From a virus, in IMG/VR virus record IMGVR_UViG_3300027730_002125, positions 1 through 47,780 of that record: DNA of 47,780 nucleotides. One strand, given 5' to 3'. The notes under the pieces are model-generated. The model had not been told where the DNA came from. It did not search any database and saw nothing but the letters and a program-made list of their open reading frames with translations. Below, in pieces: positions 31,683-38,349 of the stretch (within the stretch, counting starts at the first letter, position 1; the number at the start of each line of letters is the position of its first letter). A program made the translations under genes and the position numbers.

Positions 31683-33492
31683 CAGCACCCGGTGCTTCAG
31701 CTGCAGGTGCTCCCGCGGGAGCAGCTCCAAAACCACCTGGGGCAGGTGTGTCACCTGCAGGGGCAGGTTCTGCAGCACTAGGTGCAGGTCCAAATGCAGG
31801 TGGAGTCGATCCTGATACACCAGCACCGCCTCCCATTTCTGCACCCATTTCACCGCCTGCAGGGGCTGCAGCAGCTAATGCATTTTCTTTCCAATTCGGT
31901 CCACCAGATTTAATTTGCTCTAACTCCCAACCAAAAGCCATGTCTTTTCTCATGAACTCTCTATTTGCCAAGACCTCAATATCGCTCCAGTCCATATATT
32001 TCTTAAGAGCATATGTTTTACTAATAGTATCAGAAGAAGCTACAATATCAGTAAATGTCTTGGTCTTAATCTCTTGCTTCTGTGCCTCTCTCATCTCAAA
32101 GAAGTTTACAGGCACGTTAAACTCTATATCAATATGATTTTCTTTTAGATCATATTTGTCCCAAAGGTTTTTCAGCTTAAGATGGGTAATAAATCCGTTC
32201 TTTAATCCTTCAGAAAATTGTTGCTGCATACGAACAATAAATTTTGCGAATTTTAACTCCTCTCGCAAGATATTCATGTCATCCTTGTATCCGGTGTCTG
32301 CGTTTAACCGAGAAACAGGTACCTTGAGACTCTTATAGAGTTTCTTTAAGAAATACAACATCTCTTCTAGGCCCCAAGCAGAATTTGCACCTTCAAGTTG
32401 CCTTACATCTGTACCTTCAGAACCCTGACGTTTTGCAAACCAAAAATTATCAAGAATGCTTTGTGGGTTATACTTCTTAACAGCACTACCAGGCTGCTGC
32501 GAATCATAGGTTTTTGAAGACCAATATTGATTCATTAATTTCTTTAGATAAGCTTCCGCTTTTGGTGCAGGCATATTACCTACATCAACATTAAACACTA
32601 GACGTTGTGGTGCTCTTGCAAGTCTATATATAACCACTGCATCTTCTAGTAAGCTAATCTGACGATATGCTCTTCGTGCATTCTCCAGGAAAGGTAACCT
32701 AATGGTCTTATTCTCATTCCAAATGCCCGAATTGATGTAAGTTACTTGATTTTTGTCAAGAGGTACAAGCTTATACTCTAAAATCTTAGTTGGGTTGGTT
32801 TTATCAAATACAGGCTTACGCAAAAGAAAGCCTTTGATCATCATATTTTGCACATTACCAAAGATAGGATCAACAAATTCATTAGGAATAGTTACAATGC
32901 CGAGGATACCTTCCTCTTCATAGCTTTTATGAATAATATGTTCAAAATAGATTTCACCATCAACAAGCAAAGTGCGGAAGTACTCCCAACCTCTATGAGG
33001 CAGATCAAAGTAGTTTATGTATTTCTGGAATTCTTTTTGTAAGGTATCTTTGTCCTTGTCATCGATATCGAGCTCTGGAAACTCAAGTTTAACAACTTTA
33101 CCCTGTGCATCTCTATTAATAGCTTCATCGCATATTTCATCTAATGCATCTGCTATCTCAGAAAATGATGCCATGGTGCGGTAATCGCGTAAACGTGAGA
33201 TTTTGTCGTGTTGTATGTTTGCATACATGTATTGTGTGAAGTTATTATCCAGACCAATTATACCAGATGGATCTAAGTTGTTATAATCTGTATTGCTACT
33301 AATGCTCTGTCGTGCAAGAGCTTCTGTTCTCTTACTCCCTGTATCCTGGAAAGCCTTGTATTTCGGGTTTAGCTTACTGATTGTATCAATAGCTGTATAG
33401 CTTTGGTATGGCAGGCGTGAATTAACATAATTCATTAACGAGCGGCCGAACGTTGATTCACGACTGCTATCTGCATTTCCATACTCAGGCAT
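31666..33492 (-). CDS. 20: Portal protein (T4 gp20-like)
   Basis: 608 aa, larger than T4 gp20 (524). It forms the dodecameric DNA gate at the capsid vertex. T4-type features: N-terminal GIIGLDNNFTQYMYANIQHDK region, FSEIADALDEICDEAI, the DLPHRGWEYFRTLLVDGEIYFE block and the long C-terminal helices. Residues about 540-608 are an Ala/Gly/Pro-rich low-complexity tail (APAGG repeats) not needed for the fold. A CATAAATA promoter lies 4 bases upstream. Its neighbours are not the usual T4 head genes. Confidence 0.93.
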   Translation of the reverse strand: MPEYGNADSSRESTFGRSLMNYVNSRLPYQSYTAIDTISKLNPKYKAFQDTGSKRTEALARQSISSNTDYNNLDPSGIIGLDNNFTQYMYANIQHDKISRLRDYRTMASFSEIADALDEICDEAINRDAQGKVVKLEFPELDIDDKDKDTLQKEFQKYINYFDLPHRGWEYFRTLLVDGEIYFEHIIHKSYEEEGILGIVTIPNEFVDPIFGNVQNMMIKGFLLRKPVFDKTNPTKILEYKLVPLDKNQVTYINSGIWNENKTIRLPFLENARRAYRQISLLEDAVVIYRLARAPQRLVFNVDVGNMPAPKAEAYLKKLMNQYWSSKTYDSQQPGSAVKKYNPQSILDNFWFAKRQGSEGTDVRQLEGANSAWGLEEMLYFLKKLYKSLKVPVSRLNADTGYKDDMNILREELKFAKFIVRMQQQFSEGLKNGFITHLKLKNLWDKYDLKENHIDIEFNVPVNFFEMREAQKQEIKTKTFTDIVASSDTISKTYALKKYMDWSDIEVLANREFMRKDMAFGWELEQIKSGGPNWKENALAAAAPAGGEMGAEMGGGAGVSGSTPPAFGPAPSAAEPAPAGDTPAPGGFGAAPAGAPAAEAPGAATPTA

Positions 33493-33496
33493 ATGT

Positions 33497-33504
33497 TATT
33501 TATG
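33497..33504 (-). promoter_or_regulatory. Late-type promoter CATAAATA for portal
   Basis: Minus-strand NATAAATA match 4 bases before the portal ATG. Confidence 0.5.
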
Positions 33505-33539
33505 AGTTTTAAAGAATAATTCAATTAAAAAAAAACCAG

Positions 33540-33567
33540 TTGATTTTTGTAAAAATTTCATTATAAT
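33540..33567 (+). promoter_or_regulatory. Sigma70-like early promoter (TTGATT, 16 bp, TATAAT)
   Basis: TTGATT at 33540-33545, a 16-base spacer and TATAAT at 33562-33567, in the divergent gap after the portal. It points at the plus-strand group from 33601 to 35990 (small genes, DUF366, gp62-like, GroES-like, WYL_2). Confidence 0.6.
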
Positions 33568-33600
33568 ATATTGTGGGTTTTAAAGACGTAACCTATAATA

Positions 33601-33762
33601 ATGAAAGAAAAAAATTGCCGGAACAGTTACGCGCTTGACTCAACTCACAACTGTTTTTCTTTCTCTTTAGACAACGTCTTTTATATAACTTTCGATAACA
33701 TCTTTTCACTTGATACCCATAGTACGTGCATGCGCGCGAAAATTGAATATGAGAATAATTAG
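33601..33762 (+). CDS. Putative small protein, 53 aa
   Basis: ATG at 33601, stop at 33762; 53 aa, MKEKNCRNSYALDSTHNCFS at the start, Ser/Asn/Phe-rich, three Cys. It sits just after an early-type promoter and a second TATAAT (33594-33599), and its end overlaps the next start by 14 bases. Not recognised and may be chance; the location is the main support. Confidence 0.35.
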   Translation: MKEKNCRNSYALDSTHNCFSFSLDNVFYITFDNIFSLDTHSTCMRAKIEYENN

Positions 33763-33958
33763 TACTAATAATTTTATAATCGAACTCACCCTTCCATCTC
33801 TTCTCTTCTTCAAGAAGACAGATTATGAAGGAGATTCAAAATATGGTATGCATATCAATGATATTAATGTTGGTTGCTGGTACATGCGCTATGATTTTGG
33901 AAGTGAACTAAACATTTCATGTATTTTAGGGTTGAGATTTTGGTGGTCTAACTTATAA
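33749..33958 (+). CDS. Small unknown protein, 69 aa
   Basis: Start placed at ATG 33749 (a TTG at 33710 is also open). MRIISTNNFIIELTLPSLLFF then a YEGDSKYGMHINDINVGCWYMRYDF region and an aromatic C-terminus (LGLRFWWSNL). Beta-rich; no family recognised. 8 bases before the DUF366 gene, so it probably belongs to the early group. Confidence 0.5.
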   Translation: MRIISTNNFIIELTLPSLLFFKKTDYEGDSKYGMHINDINVGCWYMRYDFGSELNISCILGLRFWWSNL

Positions 33959-33966
33959 TAGGTTTT

Positions 33967-34557
33967 ATGATTCTAACTGACATTAAATGTTACGATGGTG
34001 TTCTATTGCATCATAGATTTGCTTACAAGTATTTTCGTAAACAATGCTTACCAATTGGTAATATTATTGCTTTTCGTGCTCCTGCTAAGGTGGAAACGGA
34101 AGGTTTAATTGATCAAGAAGATGCGCTGAGTAAAGACTTTATTTACAGTGAAGATATGGTTCATTTTCTATATGAGATTCCTCTGATCACAGAAAGCTTT
34201 GGTGCAATTGCTTACCAGAGATTATTCAATACTAACGTTGCAAACATCTTGTTTAAATATCTCAAGGCGCCTATCACTGTTGATGGTGATGATTTGATGG
34301 TAACAAAAGAATTTACACAAGGTGGTGTAACACAGCAGTCTGGTAAATGTAGCGTGAGTATTGTGCATGTTAAAGATGCAGCAGCCCTCGGTCATACCGG
34401 TATTAATGTTAAAGCAGGTAAACAGGCCCCTGCTTTTGCGTTCAGTACTGAGTTGAGTGATACCGATGTGACAAGCTTCATGCAAGATGTGATCAATTCT
34501 TTCTATCAGATAAATGATGATATCTTCATTGCATCGACAAAAATTATATCTCATTGA
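33967..34557 (+). CDS. DUF366 family protein
   Basis: 196 aa. The order and wording of motifs fit DUF366 (COG2029): YDGVLLHHRFAYKYF, the PIGNIIAFRAPAKV strand, DQEDALSKDFIYSEDMVHFL and the GKCSVSIVHVKDAAALGHTG to NVKAG block. The family is small and of unknown function, known from prokaryotes. Its presence in a phage early operon next to a clamp-loader and chaperonin gene is notable. The stop overlaps the next start (TTGA). Confidence 0.75.
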   Translation: MILTDIKCYDGVLLHHRFAYKYFRKQCLPIGNIIAFRAPAKVETEGLIDQEDALSKDFIYSEDMVHFLYEIPLITESFGAIAYQRLFNTNVANILFKYLKAPITVDGDDLMVTKEFTQGGVTQQSGKCSVSIVHVKDAAALGHTGINVKAGKQAPAFAFSTELSDTDVTSFMQDVINSFYQINDDIFIASTKIISH

Positions 34558-34826
34558 ACATATTTGATATCATTGATAGTGTAGCCTTTTCCAAGAAGAA
34601 AGATATATTTAATACACCAGAGGCAGAAAAAGAATATCAACCTTTTTTGGTCAATAGATGGTTGTCAATGCTAGATCCTACTGCAGCCAGAATTGTTAAT
34701 GATACAGTCAATCGAATGAGTCGTGTGCTTACAACGCCACAAGATCAATACAATCTTCTCGTTAATATACTACCAAAATATCCAAAGCAACGGATTAACT
34801 ATATTAAGAAACCCAAGAGCTCTTGA
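34554..34826 (+). CDS. 62: DNA polymerase clamp-loader small subunit-like (gp62-like)
   Basis: 90 aa, against 187 in T4, but T4-like marine phages carry shortened forms. Matching features: EYQPFLVNRWLSML (the conserved N-R/N-x-L-S block), VNDTVNRMS, then the Q-x-x-L-L-x-x-I-L-P-K-x-P-K-Q-R segment. It would help load the sliding clamp with gp44. TTG at 34554 is the start, within a TTGA overlap; the next Met lies past the conserved block. Assignment is by motif only. Confidence 0.6.
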   Translation: MNIFDIIDSVAFSKKKDIFNTPEAEKEYQPFLVNRWLSMLDPTAARIVNDTVNRMSRVLTTPQDQYNLLVNILPKYPKQRINYIKKPKSS

Positions 34827-34856
34827 TTTCCATATAGTTCACGTATAAGTGACCAT

Positions 34857-35318
34857 ATGAGCAAACAATGTATTGACCAGGTACCAGTAAAGAAGAGTTT
34901 AATTGATTTAAGCACACATTCAAAAAATAATTTCAATAGTCTGTTCACTGGCTATGATATGGCGGCTTTATTGGATGATATTTTACTTGTAGAGTTTGTT
35001 GATGAAGGTGAATCAGGCGGCAACACAATTGTACGCAATGGTATTCTTGTACCAGTAAATGCAGAAACAAATGCTTGGCGCATTGGCAAGGTTATACTAT
35101 GTGGAGGTGGGTGTCGACTGGTCAAGAGAGGTGACTTTGTATGTTTCCCCAACAACATGGGTGTACCTATTGCCAATATTGAGGTAGTGGATCACGGACC
35201 TGTTAAACATGGTATTTTCTTAAACGAACAACGCATCTTCGGCGTTGTGCAACCCAGAAAACAAGATGCTAGTCTCATTAATGAGTCTAAAAAGCGTTCT
35301 GCAAAACAACGTTTGTGA
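34857..35318 (+). CDS. 31: GroES-like co-chaperonin (gp31-like)
   Basis: 153 aa, compared with 111 for T4 gp31 and about 97 for GroES. From residue 42: LLDDILLVEFVDEGESGGN, where the mobile loop follows, then GILVPVNAE, WRIGKVILCGGGCRLVKRGDFVCFPNN and the closing IFGVVQ. A GroES-fold cap for host GroEL, needed for folding of the major capsid protein in T4. The 40-residue N-terminal extension is unusual. 38 bases overlap with the next gene. Confidence 0.85.
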   Translation: MSKQCIDQVPVKKSLIDLSTHSKNNFNSLFTGYDMAALLDDILLVEFVDEGESGGNTIVRNGILVPVNAETNAWRIGKVILCGGGCRLVKRGDFVCFPNNMGVPIANIEVVDHGPVKHGIFLNEQRIFGVVQPRKQDASLINESKKRSAKQRL

Positions 35319-35643
35319 GATTAAATTTGCCCGGCGACGCCCTCGCCCCGGTAAACCTAATACACGCAGAATGTTATGTACAAATGCACAATCGCTACTT
35401 AATAGTACCGATGGTAGAGTAGCATTAAACTTCAAACCAGCAATGAAATCTACCCGCTATAGCCCTGACCAAAAGAATTTAGTTATTGTGTGGGATGTTT
35501 TCATGCAAGATTACCGGGCAGTAAATTGTGATAATTGTGACTTGATCACATCCATACCTGCAGGTGAAGCTTTTTGGAAATATTTTAGAAATAATCTGGC
35601 CCGTCTATCTGCTGCACAAAAGATAGCTTATATGGACTCATAA
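35281..35643 (+). CDS. WYL_2/DUF2693-type SH3-like barrel protein
   Basis: 120 aa from ATG 35281 (start upstream at 35245 is less likely). LQNNVCEIKFARRRPRPGK, TRRMLCTNAQSLL, and NLVIVWDVFMQDYRAVNCDNC match DUF2693, a Sm/SH3-like barrel family common in marine T4-like phages. Function unknown, possibly nucleic-acid or ligand binding. It overlaps the GroES-like gene by 38 bases and abuts the next start (TAATG). Confidence 0.75.
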   Translation: MSLKSVLQNNVCEIKFARRRPRPGKPNTRRMLCTNAQSLLNSTDGRVALNFKPAMKSTRYSPDQKNLVIVWDVFMQDYRAVNCDNCDLITSIPAGEAFWKYFRNNLARLSAAQKIAYMDS

Positions 35644-35990
35644 TGAAAGCAGAACAACTGGAGAAGGCTATCAACAGTTTATTGCAGCAGCGAGTCAACT
35701 TCACCATCAATAACAAAATAATAAAGAGTGGCAAATTAATTCTGTTTTGTATTAAAGATTTCTATTTAGTATTTACAATTGGCGTGAACCATAGTAAGAA
35801 AATGTTTGAAATACCTTACCCATATTTCTTTGATCAATATACAAATAAAATTATTCTCAATTATGCCACTTCTATCTTTCATCATGGATCAGAGGAAATA
35901 AAATTTAATGCCAAGCAGCTCATGCCTAAAAAACCTGGTAAATTTTTTAATACACAACTTGAAATAAATGTCATTGAAGATTCCATCTGA
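35643..35990 (+). CDS. Unknown protein, 115 aa
   Basis: MKAEQLEKAINSLLQQRVNF, then beta strands with aromatic residues (LILFCIKDFYLVFTI). No recognised family. ATG shares its A with the previous stop (TAATG), implying coupling; last gene of the early group. 20 bases separate it from the bS21 gene. Confidence 0.6.
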   Translation: MKAEQLEKAINSLLQQRVNFTINNKIIKSGKLILFCIKDFYLVFTIGVNHSKKMFEIPYPYFFDQYTNKIILNYATSIFHHGSEEIKFNAKQLMPKKPGKFFNTQLEINVIEDSI

Positions 35991-35993
35991 AAG

Positions 35994-36001
35994 TATAAAT
36001 A
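35994..36001 (+). promoter_or_regulatory. Late-type promoter TATAAATA for the bS21 gene
   Basis: Perfect T4 late consensus, 9 bases before the ATG at 36011 and just after the stop of the previous gene. Confidence 0.6.
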
Positions 36002-36010
36002 AAAAACATT

Positions 36011-36214
36011 ATGGTTAATTGCGAGGTAAAGCTAGAAAAAGGTAAAAGCACAAATAAGCTTTATTTTGATAAAAAACTTCGTCAATTTACTAATGCTGTA
36101 AAGCGTTGTGGTGTGTTGGAAGACTTGAAAATTCGTAGGACTTTTATGAAGCCATCTCTACGCCGTAAGCTAGCTCCAAAGATATCTGCCTTGAAGTGGA
36201 AGTTCTATAAGTAA
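36011..36214 (+). CDS. rpsU: Ribosomal protein bS21 homologue
   Basis: 67 aa, same size as bacterial bS21 (71). Residues 19-50 follow bS21 closely: FDKKLRQFTNAVKRCGVLED, then LKIRRTFMKPSLRRK, corresponding to the FDVALRRF, CEKAGVL and REFYEKPTTERKR region of E. coli bS21. bS21 is needed for 30S initiation, and some phages encode copies thought to take over ribosomes. It has its own TATAAATA promoter, so the protein would be made late in infection with virion genes. Confidence 0.82.
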   Translation: MVNCEVKLEKGKSTNKLYFDKKLRQFTNAVKRCGVLEDLKIRRTFMKPSLRRKLAPKISALKWKFYK

Positions 36215-36248
36215 TATATTGCACCTAGTATTCTACTAAATATAGAAT

Positions 36249-37076
36249 ATGAAGATGCAGAGTCACTATTTTGAAATTAAGGATTTATTAATCCAATTTC
36301 TTGCTGCATTTGATGATGTTGTAATTAAACGATACGACAAAAATAGAGTACCTGGTGCTACACAACAAGTAAGATACATTTATGCACCAAAAGAGCGGGT
36401 GCTTTTTGACTTAGTTAATCCTGCACAAAATATAACTTTACCTGTTGTTAGCATAACAATAAGTAGTATTTCAAGGGATAACAATCGAGTCTTTAATAAG
36501 AATGCAGGGTTTTATGCTGCAGGCACACCCTTTGAAGATAATCCCGGGCCTGCAACATTTTATTATAAAGCACCGGTACCAGTAAACATCGATGTGAAGA
36601 TGAGTATTCTAGCTCGCTACCAATCCGATATGGATCAAATTCTCACTAATTTTGTCCCGTTTAATAATCCCTATATAATTCTTAGCTGGACTATACCAAA
36701 AGAATTTAATTTACCCTATACCCAAGAGATAAGATCTGAGGTTTTATGGAACGGTACTATCAACATGTCTTATCCCACAGATATCAACGGAAATCAGAAA
36801 GCACAAATTATTGCTGATACAGGATTTACAATCAAAGGATTCTTATTTCCAGATCCTCAAGAAGTAGTCAAGAACATCTATAAAATTGACACACAATTCA
36901 CTGCTGTGAGCACTGGCATGTCACTGGACTATGGAGCATATGCTTTTCTCAAGTCACAAGAAATTACCACAGATTCACCATTGTCTGCATTTGCCAATTC
37001 TGAAACTGTGACTGTGTCAGGCCGCCCTGTCATTTCTGGCATCAGACTGTACACACCACTGGGACCTTTGCCATGA
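36249..37076 (+). CDS. 15: Tail sheath terminator/stabiliser (T4 gp15-like)
   Basis: 275 aa, the length of T4 gp15 (272). Shared layout: IKDLLIQFLAAFDDVVIKRY, the VRYIYAPKERVLFDL region, YKAPVPVNIDVKMSILARYQSDMDQI (T4: YELSIFTRYEDDMFQI), then FTIKGFLFPDP near residue 195. gp15 caps the contracted sheath and links tail to neck. It overlaps the next gene by 4 bases (ATGA). Compositionally it is at the border of the CpG-poor tail block. Confidence 0.75.
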   Translation: MKMQSHYFEIKDLLIQFLAAFDDVVIKRYDKNRVPGATQQVRYIYAPKERVLFDLVNPAQNITLPVVSITISSISRDNNRVFNKNAGFYAAGTPFEDNPGPATFYYKAPVPVNIDVKMSILARYQSDMDQILTNFVPFNNPYIILSWTIPKEFNLPYTQEIRSEVLWNGTINMSYPTDINGNQKAQIIADTGFTIKGFLFPDPQEVVKNIYKIDTQFTAVSTGMSLDYGAYAFLKSQEITTDSPLSAFANSETVTVSGRPVISGIRLYTPLGPLP

Positions 37077-37426
37077 AGAGCTATCCCTCACACACAGTGA
37101 CAGTGGGCACTTCAGGCAAACAGATAACTGTGAATGGAAACATGTTCAACTACAAGACTGATGTGGGTCTTTATTTGAGTTCCAGCAAGTTTGACGGTAC
37201 ACAGAAATATTACGATTTTTTTAGCGACAGCAGAAGTGTCAGTGCCAGTAGCCCACCATTCTCAGCATATCCAATGCCAAACTATAGAGATGTGTCCAAC
37301 AACACCTTCACCTTCACTCTGCCAGCCTTCTATGTCCCACAAAAACTGGATATAATATTTGCAAATGATGCAGGATATGCATTAGCTTCATCTAGCAAAC
37401 AGTTCTCCTATATTGAGGTAATCTAA
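37073..37426 (+). CDS. Small virion protein, beta-sandwich-like, 117 aa
   Basis: Beta-rich: HTVTVGTSGKQITVNGNMF, a polar loop, FTFTLPAFYVPQKLDIIFANDAGYALA. The pattern fits an Ig-like or sandwich decoration domain. Coupled to the gp15-like gene by ATGA, so probably neck/tail associated. CpG-poor codons like the following genes. No family recognised. Confidence 0.6.
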   Translation: MKSYPSHTVTVGTSGKQITVNGNMFNYKTDVGLYLSSSKFDGTQKYYDFFSDSRSVSASSPPFSAYPMPNYRDVSNNTFTFTLPAFYVPQKLDIIFANDAGYALASSSKQFSYIEVI

Positions 37427-37436
37427 CCAAACAAAG

Positions 37437-37444
37437 TATAAATA
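37437..37444 (+). promoter_or_regulatory. Late-type promoter TATAAATA
   Basis: Perfect T4 late consensus 9 bases upstream of the ATG at 37454. Confidence 0.6.
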
Positions 37445-37453
37445 TTATACAAT

Positions 37454-38344
37454 ATGGCAATAGAAATCACAACAGCAGATAGCACTACAATAACTGGCAT
37501 AAGAAATGCATTGAATTCTGCACCCTTGAGTGGTGCAGCAGATTGGGACAGTGTGTACACCACTACAAAAGGTAATAGTGCCAAATGGTCTGTAGCATAT
37601 ACCAATTTAGTCACCAACAGTGCTGCATATCTGTCAGGTGGAGCAAGCACAGACATCAGCTTGCTAGCAACTACCTCTGCTTCATGGAACAGTGTGTACG
37701 CAACCACCCATGCAAATAGCGCTAACTGGAATACCGCTGGCATTGGTGATGTAGTAGGTCCAGGCATTGCTACAGACAACGCAATAGCAAGATACAACCT
37801 GTCCACAGGAAAATTGCTGCAAAACAGTCTAGTCACTGTGAGTGATGTTGGAGCCATCAATGCTCCCGGGGTAGGCAGTGTAATACCATTCTACTTTAAC
37901 AACCAAGCGGCCTTTCCCAATGCCTCTGTGTACCATGGTGCCATAGCACACAGTCATGCTGATGGCAGAATGTATTTTGCACATGGTGGTGTGTGGAACG
38001 GTCTGACAAATGTAACAGACCCAGGTAGCAGCACTGTATTAGTATCTTCTGGCAATGTCATTCTGAGTGCATGCACAGTCACCACAAACCTATCTGTTGG
38101 AGGCATAATATATTCCAATCAAATCAATACAGTGGGTACAGGTACACCCACCTTATCTTCTGGCAGCGATATTCAATTGGATGCAGTAACCCGTGTAACT
38201 GTTGCAAATACTCCTCTTCGCCTAGTGAACCTTACTTCAATACAAAGGGACACTATTGCACCTCTGTATGGTGACATGATATACAACACCACAACAAATA
38301 CTTTTCAAGGATATGCTTCTGTAGGATGGGTTGATCTCAATTGA
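37454..38344 (+). CDS. Tail fibre-like structural protein, 296 aa
   Basis: Repeats of the form WxSVYTTTxxNSAxW at about residues 30-95 also occur in the 1098-aa fibre. GDVVGPGIATDNAIARYNLSTG (about 99-120) is a frequent phage fibre module. The end (GDMIYNTTTNTFQGYASVGW) is the usual fibre knob-like C-terminus. Probably a short fibre or adhesin. It is followed by the protease gene 5 bases on. Confidence 0.75.
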   Translation: MAIEITTADSTTITGIRNALNSAPLSGAADWDSVYTTTKGNSAKWSVAYTNLVTNSAAYLSGGASTDISLLATTSASWNSVYATTHANSANWNTAGIGDVVGPGIATDNAIARYNLSTGKLLQNSLVTVSDVGAINAPGVGSVIPFYFNNQAAFPNASVYHGAIAHSHADGRMYFAHGGVWNGLTNVTDPGSSTVLVSSGNVILSACTVTTNLSVGGIIYSNQINTVGTGTPTLSSGSDIQLDAVTRVTVANTPLRLVNLTSIQRDTIAPLYGDMIYNTTTNTFQGYASVGWVDLN

Positions 38345-38349
38345 TACTA

